In this document: positions 1-11,953 of the stretch, piece after piece | Numbering within the stretch: position 1 is the first letter of the stretch | How the letters are laid out: every line of letters begins with the position of its first letter | From: Cryptomeria japonica | Lineage: Eukaryota > Streptophyta > Pinopsida > Cupressales > Cupressaceae | DNA: 64,000 nt | NCBI RefSeq assembly: GCF_030272615.1 | Contig: NW_026729315.1 | Location: 1 to 64,000, forward strand | Direction of reading: 5' to 3' | Position numbers and translations under genes: made by a program | Notes under the pieces: model-generated | Databases searched by the model: none | Told to the model about the DNA's origin: nothing | Seen by the model: only the letters and a program-made list of their open reading frames with translations

Positions 1-2354
1 CAGGTGATTCATCGCTCAGTTAGCAGATAAAGTCTCCCGTTCAATCATTTGCTACATAAAAATGTACTGTTTAGATGGGAAGCCAAATGTGTCGAATCAT
101 TTTATCAAATCAAGCAGTATTTAATGAACCCACCAGTTCTAGTACCACCAATAGTAGGGAAGCCACTTATTCTCTATATTTCAACAACAAACATATCACT
201 GGGGGCATTGTTAGCATAAGAGGATCAATAGGGCAAAGAACGAGCTATATACTACATTAGCAGGACATTGAACGGATATGAACTCAACTATACATTCATT
301 GAGAAGACTTGTCTAATAGTGGTATTTGCCTCTCAAAAGTTTCGACACTACATGCTAGCTCACACAATTAAGCTAGTTGCAAAAATTGATCCTCTCAAAT
401 ATTTACTCAGCAAAGTAGCTCTTACAGGAAGATTGGCTAAATGGGTCATGATTCTCAATGAATTTGATATCCACTACACAGAGCAACGAGCTATCAAAGG
501 ACAAGCAATTGCAGATCAACTGGCTGAAGCACCACTACCTGGGAAACAACCTATGGAGATCGAATTTCCAGACAGAGATGTTCTTGCTATCTCTACCAAA
601 CAATGGACCCTATACTTTGATGGATCATTTACTCAACATGGCTCAGGGGCTGGCATTTTGTTCATCACTCCTAAAGGGCACACCATACCAAGATCATATA
701 GGATTATGTTTCCATGCACAAATAACATTGCTGAATATGAGGCACTGGTTATAGGCATCAAAATGGACATAGAATGGAGAATCACAGAATTAAAAGTCTA
801 TGGAGATTCACAACTAGTCATCAATCAAATCAATAATGACTATCAGACAAATGACGACAAGATACTACCATACAAGCGAATGGTGGATGATTTTAAACAA
901 TATTTTGTATGCATCACCTTCGAGCAAATACCAAGGTTGGATAAAAGAGCAGCTAATGCAATGGCTACTATCACTTCACTACTGCAAATTCCAGAGCAAC
1001 AGAATCGTTACGAGTTTCTGGTAGAGCAACTGTTCTCCCCAGCCTATGACCATTCTGATTCCCATGTTATCTATGCCTTGACTGGCTCGGACTCTCCATT
1101 ATATGGACCAATATACACCTATCTTAAGAGCAATATCCTACCCATTGACTTATCCCGAAACAAAAAATGCAACTTTATCCAGCAAGCCGCCCATTATACT
1201 CTTATTGCTGATACTTTGTACCGTCGAGGTCTAGATGGTACTCTTCTTCATTTCCTTGATCGTAATGAATCTGACTCCGCTTTACAAGAGCTTCACAAAG
1301 GTATCTGTGGCACACATTCAAGTGGTCCTACTCTTGCTAAAAAGCTTCTAAGAATGGGATATTACTGGCCGACAATGGAAAAAGACTCTTATCACTTTGC
1401 AAAAAAGTGTCCTAAATGCCAAATCCATGGCAATCTTATACATGCACTAGCACAGGAACTGCAGCCATTCACAACATCCTAGCCCTTTTTCTAGTGGGGA
1501 CTAGACTTGGTCGGCAAAATTCATCCTTCATCTTCAAATGGTCACAAGTTCATTATAACTACAACAGGATACTTTACCAAGTGGATTGAAGCAATCCCCA
1601 TGACCATAGTAATTGGGAAACAAATAGCCTCTTTCATCCTTAATTATCTAATCTATAGATATGGCATTCCACGCTCCATCATCACAGATAATGGACGACC
1701 TTTCAAGAACCAAGATGTATGAGAACTATGTGAAAAATTCAAAATCCAACATCATTTTTCTAGACCTTACTACCCACAGGGGAATGGTCAAGCAGAAGCA
1801 TCCAACAAGACAATATTGAAAATCCTAAAGAAAACAGTGAATGATGCAGGCAAAGATTGGCATGTACAACTCAATCCAACACTTTGGGCATATAGAACTA
1901 GCATCCATGCACCAATGGGAGCTACACCATATTCATTGGTATATGGATCAGAAGCAATTTTACCCCTAGAGGTAGAAATTCCATCTCTCAGAGTCTCTTT
2001 AAAAGGCCTAATTCCAGATGAAGAGTATTGAGTTAACCGACTGCAAGAGCTCAAACTTCTAGATGAAAGACGTCACTATGCCTATACTCATCTCAAAGCA
2101 TATCAGAAATGCATGTGCAGGAGATACAACCACAAGGTCATTCCCAAAATTTTTAAAATTGGTGACTAGTACTCAAGGAAAATCCTAGGAATCAGCAAGA
2201 TCGGGAAAAGAAAGGGAAATTTGAACCTAACTGGTTAGGTCCCTATGTCATCATATCAGCCTATGTATCAAGCACCTATCAGATAACAACTTCAGAAGGA
2301 GATGTGCTCGACGAACCAACTAACAACATCCATCTGAAGAAATACTACACTTGA
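1..2354 (+). pseudogene. pol: Decayed pol of T1: RNase H, Tat-type second RNase H, integrase
   Basis: From about 70 to 520 the reading matches the end of reverse transcriptase and its RNase H (for example TLNGYELNYTFIEK). About 600-1000 is a second RNase H with LYFDGSF, NIAEYEAL and VYGDSQLV; the last catalytic Asp position reads Asn (RAANAMA). The integrase zinc finger (H..H..CPKC) is near 1290-1430. The core carries Asp in WGLDLVGK, Asp in ITDNGRPF and Glu in GQAEASN, so the D,D,E triad is still readable. In-frame stops lie at 1480-1482, 1492-1494, 1720-1722 and 2029-2031, at places where the family has Trp or Arg codons. One frameshift near 2165 precedes the C-terminal end. It cannot be functional. 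Confidence 0.88.
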
Positions 2355-3882
2355 GTAGTCTAATGCACGGAAAAGTCAAAAAATAAAAAAATATCAAAAA
2401 ATCCAGAAAAAGCAATTAAAAGGGTACAATAAAAGCAACTGGTGAAAACCTGGCAAACAGGCGCTATTGTGAGAGGACAACTCCTCTATCTATATCCATT
2501 CATCCTTTTTTGTAGCCAGTTAGTTCTTCTTTCCGGAGGGTTAACCGAACCATTATATCCACAGTAAAACACTATCGGCCATCGCCTGACATTTTTATCA
2601 TAATATCCATCCAGGACATACTTAGCGTAGTCACTATCCTGGTTTATCATCATATCCTTTCGCCGCATCTCACCATGGCTTGGTAATCCCTATACATATC
2701 CGCATTAAGAGGAACACTTGGCTAGGGGTAGTATTAAACAGAACTTGCAGCACACTCAAGACCTAAAAAACTTGTCGCAAACTCAGAACATCATATCCAG
2801 CAAACAAAACTCAACAATCACAAACACCACACATTGATCACTTAACGGGATTCACAAAATATGATGGATGATTTTCTGAAGTATCAAATGTTGCATCTTG
2901 CATAAATTTTTGACTATTTTGGCACTTGAACTTTTTGAATTATTGGATCCTCTACATGTTCTCAACAAAATCTTCACGCTAGAGAAAGTCGTGGGGACTC
3001 CAATATTTTTTAGTTTTCTATCTGTGAGGTGATCATTTGTACTATGTAGATACTTGTCTCGAGATGTGATTCACATCATATCACTGAAGACATGATTCCA
3101 CTTTATGCATACAAATGGTTTAATCTCGTCTGTTTATATGCAATCCGCACTCAGGTCATCCTGGTTCAATTATACCTTGACGCTTGTGCTATATTGCAAA
3201 ATAAAAAATCATGTAAATTTTTCTCAGGTCATTATGGTTCAATTATACCATTATGCTTGTATATTTTTTCAACATATCCCAGAACAAAGCAATGCTCAAT
3301 GATGATACCTACAAAGAAAGCAAACAACATGTGGCTATACAAGGATGACGAATACAGAATGAGGATGCTCAAATCAATTAGTTACATATCATTTTACAAT
3401 TAGTCACATATCATTTTAAAATCTTGCATCTCATAGCATATCATTATCATACATCTCATTTTCAAGATACATCTCACAACATATCATTATCATACATCTC
3501 ATTTTCAAAACACATCTCACAACATATCATTATCATACATGTCATTTTCAAGATACATCTCACATCATATCATTATCATACATCTCATTTTCAAGATACA
3601 TCTCACAACATATCTTTATTATACATCTCATTTTCAAGATACATCTCACAACATCATGCATCATCCTATTCATCACATATCAAATCACATGCATCTATCT
3701 AAGCATTGCATCATCATCATATAAGCAATGAAATCATATAGAAAGCATCATCCATAACACATCACATGAGGATCAAAGAAAATGGTGTCATATATATATC
3801 TCAAAAAATGATCAATGTACAAAATATGTCATGTCTGTGCCAATACAACAAAATGATCAAAATACAATAGAGACAACGTCTA
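2355..3882. other. T1 spacer between pol and the antisense gene
   Basis: No coding frame is supported here. It begins with an A-rich 3' leader containing GTGAAAACCTGG, a phrase I associate with the region downstream of pol in Tat-like elements. It holds the phrase CGTGGGGACTCC near 2988 and ends in the 43-bp tandem array listed separately. Short open frames exist but have no recognisable content. Confidence 0.6.
3437..3655. repeat. 43-bp tandem repeat, about five copies
   Basis: A unit of about 43 bp (CATATCATTATCATACATCT followed by CATTTTCAAGATACATCTCACAA) repeats about five times with few substitutions. It lies between T1 pol and the 3' end of the antisense PMD gene. Frames run through it because the unit is not a multiple of three and is poor in stops, so those frames should not be read as genes. 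Confidence 0.9.
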
Positions 3883-6045
3883 TCAGGTATGACTATCTCT
3901 TGAAGGAGACGATCTCGCTGCAGATGTCCCAGCACCTAGATCTCCAAGTGGATTATGTCTAGGAGGCCCTGTCATGCCTCTGCTCTTTGTCCTCGACCCA
4001 GTCTCTCGAGATCGACTAGATCTCGATGCTGTGAAACTCTGCACTCGATGCTCCCTGGGCACTGCATCCTCATAATGATGCCGATAGTACTCCACCTCCT
4101 TGGCTCTCAAAGCCATCTCTCTCAAGGTGTCTCTCATTGGGCCACCTGTTGTCGCTCTCTGCAAACTCGCTGCGAGCTCCTCTGCTCAACCTTGATGCTC
4201 TATCTCAGTATCACACTCTGTGGTCAGTTCAATAATTTGACGCTGATGTGCCAACAACTGCGTCTGCAACTGCTACACTGACAACTGCAGAGATCTAATC
4301 TATGCATCCTCCAAATGTGTTGGAATCCGCATCTGCAAGGGTACCTGTGAGGGGGTACCCCCTATCCCTCTGCCTTCCCTCAGTGTTGGTGGAGGTAAAA
4401 CATCTGATCTCCTCCTCTGGGTCGGTCGCCTGAAGTCATCATACCCTCCCACTGCTGCAATCACCTCCCCAACCCTCTCCTCATCCCCAGCTCTGATAGC
4501 CAAACCTCCTCTCCCTCTATCCATCACAGCCTGCTGCACTGCTCTCTCCACCCGTATCCCTCTATCACCACCATCTCCACCCCTATCTCCTCTCCTCCCC
4601 CAATCCAATCTCCCCCTATCCCCTCACTGACCTTGGCCACCTCCTCCACCATCTCTGCCATTGTCTCCTCCTCCATCACCACCTCCCTCATCTACCTCCT
4701 CACTCGCCTCTCCCCGTCTCCCTAGCCTATCAAGCTGATCATCCTCATCATCATCAAAAGCGGGAATCATCTCTGTTGTATCTGATATCCTGGCCACTGC
4801 ACACGCTGCAAAGAGTGCTGCAAACTCGTCAGTCATCCCTACATCCACTATCTCAGGGGCACAATCCCAGATTTGGCTGGCTAAATGAAAGAATTCCTCC
4901 ATGGTCGTTGCGCTATCAATCATAGGTCCCCAATCCAGAATATCCTGTCTTCGTCGAGCATATAAGCATGCTCCCTGTGTTATCCTCTGTTGTCGACCAT
5001 ACTGCCACAACACTCGGCAATGTAGAAACCTCTCAATAACAAAGGGCGTCTGCCCTATCAGATACCTGGACATATAGACATAGGGCATCTCCATCCCGTC
5101 CTCTTCCCATACCTCACAACCTATATATGGTCGCCAGACGACCGTATCAATATCATCCAAAACTCTCCTCCAGTGCTCTAGTTTGCCCAGCTTACGCTAG
5201 ACAACTATCCCTCGATATTTGTATGCGTACACACACCCAACAAGCCTATCTCTGTCTGCCAGTGGCCTAGCTATGAGAATATGCTCCCATGCTCATACCT
5301 GTAGCAGTGTCACTCTAGTTGATAAACTGCTATAACCCAAGTATACTACTTGATGCAAATCCCTATATAAGTGGGCCAACATAGCCGACCCCCATGCAAA
5401 GCGGCAACCTTGTGTCACCATGTCCTCCAGAACTAACCCCCATCCCACTGCCAGTCCCTTTGACCTATGGTTGGGACATAGGAAACCACCTATAAAACCT
5501 CCCAGCACTGATGGTAGGGGAGCATAATCCAAATCTAAGAACTCCTGCCAGGGGATCTCATATCCACAAACTGTGTCATCCTACAGAATCCAGCAAAGTG
5601 CCTCTGTACCACCCTCCTCAGTCTGCTCAAAGGGTAATAATGCCCCTACCATAGGAATCCGTAGAATCCAGTAGCAATCCTCAGGCATGACTGTGATCTC
5701 ACCTGTCGCTAAATGAAAGGTGTTCGTATCACTGTGCCACCTCTCAGCTAATGTTGTCAATAAACCCCGGTTCACAATAAACTGAGGCATCTCTAACAAC
5801 GAGGACAAGCCACACTTCTCAATAATATCTCTATCAGCCCATGTCAATCGTGGTATCAATAACCATGGTCTCGAACATTGCTCTCACGACTGCACCACCC
5901 CAATGCGCTCCTGTCACACAACAAAACAAGTCCAATATCAGTTTCCTCATCAAAACAATTCATATCCAAATAAATTCATATCAAAACTTGAAACTTTGAA
6001 AATCTAATCAAGTTCCACATCATATCAATCCATTTTCATATCAAA

Positions 6046-6240
6046 TCATATCAGCTTGTAACACAAATCAAGTTTCACATTCATATCAACTTGTAACACA
6101 AATCAAGTTTCACATTCTTATCAGCTTGTAACACAACTCAAGTTTCACATCCATATCAGCTTGTAAAACAACTCAAGTTCCACAATCATTGCAGCTTATT
6201 AAACAACTCAAGTTCAACATATATATCAACTTGAAACAAT
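6046..6240. repeat. 35-bp degenerate tandem repeat in the PMD intron
   Basis: A unit close to CATATCAGCTTGTAACACAA plus ATCAAGTTTCACATT recurs about five to six times with drift. Related AACTTG/CAAGTT words continue on both sides (5930-6330). It lies in the inferred 1.1-kb intron of the antisense gene. Confidence 0.75.
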
Positions 6241-6479
6241 TCATATCAAATCAAGTTCATATCCACCATCCCTATCAAAAACCACATCATATCAAATCAG
6301 CATCAAATCAATATCAACTTGAAACATTGCAAATCAAATCAAGTTATATCAGAAATCCTATTGGACAACTTATCAAAACAACGACAACAGGCACGCAGAC
6401 TGACAATTTGTACCTATCTCGGCAGAACTGACATCAACCTGCCAATTTTCTTCATCCAAAAATCACACTTTACTAAAAT

Positions 6480-6960
6480 TTTTCCCCTATGCACTAAACA
6501 ATCTTGTCTATGCGCTAAACTGCTTACTATGCACTACCCTATCCTCGCAAAGCACTACCCAATCCACCCTATGCTCTAGCCAGCATCTACGCGCTACCCT
6601 ATCCTATTTTTGTGCCACCTAACCTACCCCAAGCGCTAAACTACACTATGCGCTATCCTACTTAGCTCCTGCACTATAACCCTTCCCCGCTGCACTAGGG
6701 TATACCTACGCGCTACCTAGGCCTACCTGTGCAACCCCCTAGAAACCCTATACGCTAGGTATCTCCTATGTACTACCCATTTTTCCCTCTCTGCTACCCT
6801 ATGATCCTAGTGCGCTAACCTAATCCTGAGCGCTACCCTAATTTACCACTGTGCTACCCTAAAATTCTCGGACACTACCTGTCTTATTAAAACCTACACG
6901 CTACAAAACCTATCGTATGCGCTACGCTTTGACCTTGATGCGCTAAACTGACAAATCCGC
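6480..6960. repeat. Degenerate GCGCTA-type array
   Basis: Roughly twenty copies of a short motif close to TATGCGCTACCCTA recur every 15-40 bp with irregular spacing and substitutions. It is inside the inferred intron of the antisense PMD gene. A looser version with TATGCGCTA words occurs at 30040-30250. It is not a clean minisatellite, because unit length varies. Confidence 0.7.
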
Positions 6961-7181
6961 ATGACAAAATTGAAAACATGATAAAAAATGACAAAATAAA
7001 AAATCCAGAAGGGGTCAAAAAGGTTGACTTACCAGTGGTCCATACGCGACGGGCCTCCGATACCTCCGCACGTGCTCTAATCGATGAGAAGCATAAGGAA
7101 CCAACATGTTGACTTCTCTCCAAATATCACTTTCTCCAAGGTCAACAAGCACAAATGAGACAAAAAGAGACCACTTTTTCC

Positions 7182-7189
7182 CTTTTATA
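7182..7189 (-). promoter_or_regulatory. TATA box for the antisense PMD gene
   Basis: The minus strand reads CTATAAAAG here, about 75 bp upstream of the first exon-1 ATG at 7107. A TATA box at this spacing fits a start site near 7155. It stands inside the internal region of T1, not in an LTR, so the antisense gene would have its own promoter. Assignment is by motif and position. Confidence 0.55.
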
Positions 7190-7520
7190 GAGTAAATCAA
7201 AATTAGGGTTACATGGAGGGACGCGTAAATTGCTCGCGGTGTCTCCTACAACCCTACCAAATGTCAATATCGGGAGATGAATCAAATTACTGCATTCAAC
7301 ATAGACAAAAATTTTACAATGCAATGAAATTTATCAAATTTATCTATATCAAATCAAATTTTCAAAATTTTTGATTCATCTCCCAAGGGGGCATTATCAA
7401 CATCGTTTATCAAATCTGGGGCATGACATGAAAATCTCAAAACGACGTAAAAAATTATCATAACTAAATCATGACGACGCATCATTTTCTTTGAATCAAC
7501 ATGTGCACACACGTCACTTC

Positions 7521-7534
7521 AAAGAGGGGCAAAA
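7521..7534 (+). promoter_or_regulatory. Polypurine tract of T1
   Basis: AAAGAGGGGCAAAA lies immediately before the LTR start TGTAGACA. This purine run primes plus-strand DNA synthesis in LTR retrotransposons, and its position fixes the LTR start at 7535. Confidence 0.85.
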
Positions 7535-9005
7535 TGTAGACATATAAAATGACCGTATTCCTAAATGAATATTTAATGTTCATTTTATTCCCATTCCTCC
7601 ATTTAGTTAAATTTAATTTAACTAAATCACCCACATTCTTCTATTCAATTAAATAAATTATTCAATTTATTTAGTTAAATTCACTAAAGCCCTTTGCATC
7701 ATTTAATTAAATAAATCATTTTATTTAATTAAATCCCTTCTTCTTACTTTTAATTAAATTTACATTTAATTAATAGTTTATCCCAAAATTGAATAAATCT
7801 AATTTATTCAATTTCCTAAATTGCAACCAAATTAAAATAAAGCAATTTATTTTAATTAATTCTATTTTCCCTCACCCACTTGCATTTTCCTACATCTCCC
7901 ACTTGCATCCTAAACCCTATTCCTACTTTCTTCTAGAATCCATCTAATCCTAATCAATTAGCCTAAATCCATCCATTATCCGTTTTCCCTAAATTTGAGG
8001 AGGTCACTTCTCAAATTTGGAGTAAAGTCTTCTAAAAGCATTAAAGCCTTTATCTAACTTGTTGAATACCCCCAAATTTGGAAGGACTCTTACAAATTTG
8101 TCCCCAAAGTCTTCAAACCATTAATGGTTAACTAACCCTTAGTGGCATGGTTAGAGACTTTTTGACTAACTCAACCCTCTTCTAACCCAGGGGTCTCATC
8201 AAGCATTCATTGCTTTGACCATGGTTATCCCTTTAACCTTTGCACAAGAGTTTACCCCTTGGATAAAAGCTTTATCCATTGGATAACCCTAACCTAACCT
8301 TAACCCTTACCTCCTAAGGTAACCATAAGGTTTTCTCAAGCATTTAATGCTTCTTTCATCTCCTCTCAACCAATCTTATGTTGACAATTGTCACCATTTC
8401 ATTGATGACAATTGTAAACATGGATTGATAACTTTCAATCCTGACCCTTGATTAACTCCTTCAATCTTGACCATCCATTGCCCTATTTTCACTATAAATA
8501 GAGCTCTCATTCCTCCATTTTAATGACCCATGCAAGCTTTTAGTATATCATTTATGCTCAAATTTATCAATACATCTAGCTTATCTTTGTGATAGGAATT
8601 AATCTAATAAGCACTTTAGACTATTTCCTTTATCATTAGCTTAAATCATAAACTAGTATATCATGTTAGGATAGTATTGCTACTAATCTTGTCATCTTAT
8701 AATCTAGTTTATTGCATTTGTAGAATCATGCATAGATAGGATGCATTTCATAATTAAATCAATCATAAGCATCCCTCATTCTTGCATTTGTCATCCCTAA
8801 GCCACTTTGCTCAGTGATATGAGAGCGAAGGCATTGGCTTGAGGGACCTTGTGAGATAGAGAACCATGGAACCAACCTTGGGAAGTTGAGTCATTCTTCA
8901 TGACTCCATAACTTGCACCAAGAAGTCCCGTGGGTGTGTGAACAAGCCTCTTTGAGACTGCATTTTTACTTTTTAAGTTTCATTGGCCCGCTTTTCCCGC
9001 ACACA
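7535..9005 (+). repeat. 3' LTR of T1 (1471 bp)
   Basis: It starts TGTAGACATA directly after the polypurine tract and ends CCCGCACACA, where copia coding sequence resumes. The U3 part (7601-7857) is a string of perfect AT-rich hairpins. A TATA box (TATAAATA) lies at 8493-8500, followed by a long R/U5. No partner LTR is in the window, so the right end rests on the copia junction and the terminal CA. Confidence 0.8.
7601..7857. repeat. String of five AT-rich perfect hairpins in T1 U3
   Basis: Stems: 7601-7613/7615-7627 (13 bp, 1-nt loop); 7650-7659/7664-7673 (10 bp); 7701-7715/7720-7734 (15 bp, loop TCAT); 7786-7798/7802-7814 (13 bp, loop CTA); 7830-7841/7846-7857 (12 bp, loop GCAA). Stems are built from TTAAT/AAAT words but differ from one another. 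Confidence 0.9.
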
Positions 9006-9918
9006 ATATCATATTTGGAGGCAATGATGACATGAGAAATGACTTTGCAAATGAAATGAAAAGTGATTTTGAAATGTCTCTAGTGGGAGAGATAAAAAAT
9101 CTCATAGGCTTGCAAATACAACAAATGAAGAGTGGTATTTTCATCACACAATCTAAATTAGTGAAAGAGGTATTAAAAACATTTGGTATGAGTGACTGTA
9201 AACCAGTTGGGACACCAGTAGTTACAGGATGTAAAATGGTCTAAGGAAGATGAAGCCACATATGTTGATGAAAAGGAGTACAAGTCAATGATTGGGAAAT
9301 TGCACTATCTTGTTCACAACAAACTAGATATAGCTCATGCAATTGGTCTAGTTGCTAGATTCCAGAAGAATCCAAAGGAAACACATTTGATAACAACCAA
9401 GAGGATATTCAAATATTTGAAAGGTACTATTGACTATGGATTATGGTATCCATATGCAGGTAAATTTGATTTGAAGGTGTATACATATGCATACTGGGCA
9501 GGTAATGTTGATGATAGGAAAAGCACAACCGATGGAGCATTCTTTCTTAGAGGAAGACTTGTTTCATGGAGTAGTAAGAAGCAGAGTTGTATATCACAGT
9601 CTACTGCTGAAGTTGAGTATGTTGCAGCTTATATGAATTGTACCTAGGCTATCTGGATGAGACACATTTTGGAAGGTTTCAAGATGAAGTTTACAGAACT
9701 TGTAAAGATCTAATGTGACAATTTTGCACGCACAAACCAAACATATTGAATTGAAGTATCATTTCTTGAGGGAAAAAGTGCAGAGTAAAGATGTGATATT
9801 GGAGCATGTTTCTACCAAGGAGCAACTTGCAGATATCTTTACTAAACCTCTGCCTAAGACTAGTTTTGAGTATCTTAGAAGTTAGCTAGGGGTTGTACCC
9901 CTTCATGAGGTTAATTGA
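9006..9918 (+). pseudogene. pol: Copia O reverse transcriptase end and RNase H
   Basis: The first codons read IIFGGNDD, the run that follows the YVDD active site of copia reverse transcriptases; the YVDD itself lies beyond the T1 insertion. 9060-9240 is the RT thumb (FGMSDCKPVGTPV). RNase H follows with GRLVSWSSKKQSC and STAEVEY, but the usual DADWAG is YAYWAG, so catalytic Asp is lost. A frameshift lies near 9240 and others after 9645. The C-terminal end reads STKEQLADIFTKPLPK, then a stop at 9883 and the terminal VVPLHEVN. The copy is inactive. Confidence 0.88.
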
Positions 9919-10229
9919 GCATGATGTAGAGTACATCAGTCCCAAAGCTACTTGCAGAATTTTACAACAAGATTGGTGTAGAGGGGAGTTATTCCACATG
10001 CAGAGCATCCAGTTGCAGGTTGTTGATGCTGAACAATGAAGTTTGACATTGCATGTTTTAGTTTCACTTTGGCATTGTTGTTAAAGGGGGAGAAAAATTG
10101 TACGATTGACAGAGAGAAGATCTATAGCCAGTTACCAGCTGAAGACAAGGAGAGTACATGGTAAAATGTAAACCAGGATTCCTATTCACAATCATAGCAA
10201 TCAATGGTATTGATATTTGTATTGCCATC

Positions 10230-10257
10230 AATGCCAAAGGGGGAGATTGTTGGCATT
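10230..10257 (+). promoter_or_regulatory. Copia O polypurine tract inside a stem-loop
   Basis: The tract AGGGGGAGATTG (10238-10249) is flanked by AATGCCAA and TTGGCATT, a perfect 8-bp inverted repeat. The right arm is the start of the LTR (TGTTGGCA at 10248). The same arrangement with a 12-nt loop occurs in elements A and B. Confidence 0.8.
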
Positions 10258-10877
10258 TGCATAAAGATTGCATTAATGAAATGTTATATTGTCATTGATG
10301 TCAATTAACCGGTAATGATGTTGTTATAATGTTGTTTGGTAACCGGTAGGTGAGTTTGTGGAGTGAACCGATATTGCTACATATTGGAGAGTTGAACTGG
10401 TAAACCCTACCTGTTGATATGATAAACCCTAACCGATTAAGTTTGGTGAATTGGTTGTATTAGTTTATGATTTGATGATGATCGATAATGATTATGACAC
10501 ATATGCATGTTGTATGAGAAGAGTTTCAAGTGATTTTTGGTGCGTTGAGATAACGATTTTTATCTTGGGAATGAGCAAGTGTATTGTATGTAATGCAAAC
10601 TACATGATGAGTTAAAATATTCTTTGAAGCGGTGATCAAGGAGCGATCGAGGCTATCTTGAATGATGTGCAGTGATTGTTATGTAATCTTGCGGTCATAC
10701 TTGAATCAATTTGTTTGTAATCTCTATGAGATAATTAGGTTTGTGTTGTGTTACTGACCTATTGATTTGTTTATAAGGTTGGTGAGTTCTTTTGTTGAAG
10801 AATTGGCAAATTTTTAGTTGAGAGTGAGAGTGTGGTTGCCGAACCGGATGATGTATCTACACTTTGTGTAAAGGCAG

Positions 10878-11953
10878 TGTTGTTCTCAAAAAATGAGAAA
10901 CCCAAGTTCACCTGCAATTTGTCTATGAAATAGCCAATTTCAATCTATGAAGAACTTTAGGACTTGGACAACATAACAAGGATCTAAATCCTTCTACTCT
11001 TCAAGCTCTACAAAACCTTTTCTCGTGATGAATCCCGAGTGATGAAATATTAATTGTTGAAGTTGATTAAATGTCTCTGTCAACATTTGGACTTGTTTAA
11101 AATCCATGTGCAGGGACCTCAAAGTGCACACATTAAAAATATCAAATGATCTCTATGGATCCCCAAATTTGGGGCATAGATACCTTAAAGTACAGGGAAG
11201 ACCATGGAATGCTCAGTTTGACTGGGAAGCTAATAGGGTGCAAATGGTGAGCTCATTAAAATAGCCACTTTAACAGATGTAACAACAAAAGTGCAGAAAA
11301 CTGAATAAAATGGCTCAAGAAAATATCTTGAAAAACTAATCAAACGGATTGGTGGGAGCTTCAAACTAGAAACATAGCTTGTTTTTCATGCTAGCAGTAC
11401 CCTGGAAGAAATATTCTGATATGAAATTCATTTGGGCATCTTTTACACATATGCAAAGTGGTGCTCTGACTAGTTGTTGAAACAAGGACTTATGCAAATA
11501 GTACAAACTGCAAATGGATTGAGCTTGCCAAACTGAGAAAATGGATTCATAGGGACTTGAAATTCGACATGTGGACTCACCTATATGCATGCAATTAAAT
11601 TCACTTTGAATTTCAACATGACACTCAATTGGGCAAAAGTTACAGGTGCTCAAAGTAGGCCACTTGATAAAATCTGCATTTGCACCTATGAACAACTTTC
11701 AACTTACCCCTTGAAATAGGTACTTGATAAACTGATCTAAACTGAAATCTGAAAGTTGTAGAGCACTACACAGGCTAAATCAAAGGTGTAGGAAACATTT
11801 CCCAAGTGTTTTCTCATGACAATCAATTGGGTCCATTTTGTAATCCTTCAAACTTGACCACTCAAGTTGACTCATTAGGTGGTCCTTTGAAAGTGTAGAT
11901 GCAAAAATTTGAAATGGGCCTCTCATATTCACTCAAATTTATGAGTCCCAACA
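10878..11953 (-). repeat. 3' LTR of N1
   Basis: In plus orientation it starts TGTTGTTCTCAAAAAATGAG and ends GAGTCCCAACA. It pairs with 15377-16452 over the full length. On the coding strand I see no clear polypurine tract beside it (the adjoining sequence is 11954-11985), which is odd for an element that otherwise looks complete. Confidence 0.92.

Larger units (their letters stand above)
3883..7107 (-). pseudogene. Antisense plant mobile domain (PMD) gene of T1, two exons
   Basis: Exon 2 (5910 to 3883) holds one reading frame of about 676 codons broken only by a few stops, for example at 5884-5886 and 5581-5583. Its start resembles the plant mobile domain (aminotransferase-like PMD): IIEKCGLSSLLEMPQF, then ERWHSDTNTFHLATGEITV, and later YLIGQTPFVIERFL and RVLWQYGRQQ. 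After the domain come an acidic and Gly-rich segment and an Arg/Ser-rich tail. Upstream, a 25-codon exon 1 (7107-7033, starting MLVPYASH) ends at a consensus donor CTG|GTAAGT; the acceptor TGTGACAG|GAG lies at 5911/5910. The join is phase 0 into the PMD frame. PMD proteins are known host proteins also carried by transposons. Splicing is inferred from sequence only. Stops show this copy is dead. Confidence 0.75.
1..9005 (+). mobile_element. Tat-lineage Ty3/gypsy retrotransposon T1, 3' portion
   Basis: The element enters from outside the window and ends with a 3' LTR at 9005. Its order is pol remnant, long spacer, antisense PMD gene, polypurine tract, LTR. A second RNase H between the RT-linked RNase H and the integrase, a long 3' spacer and an antisense gene are features known for the plant Tat/Ogre lineage of Ty3/gypsy. 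It is inserted in the reverse transcriptase of a copia element, whose coding sequence resumes at 9006-9010. The left end and 5' LTR are not visible, so its own target duplication cannot be checked. Confidence 0.85.

Noticed and set aside
3424-3724. His/Ser/Ile-rich repeat protein
   Set aside because: It is a read-through of the 43-bp tandem repeat, open in several frames.
4300-5160. Several separate small minus-strand genes
   Set aside because: They share one frame with the PMD exon 2 and are pieces of one decayed gene.
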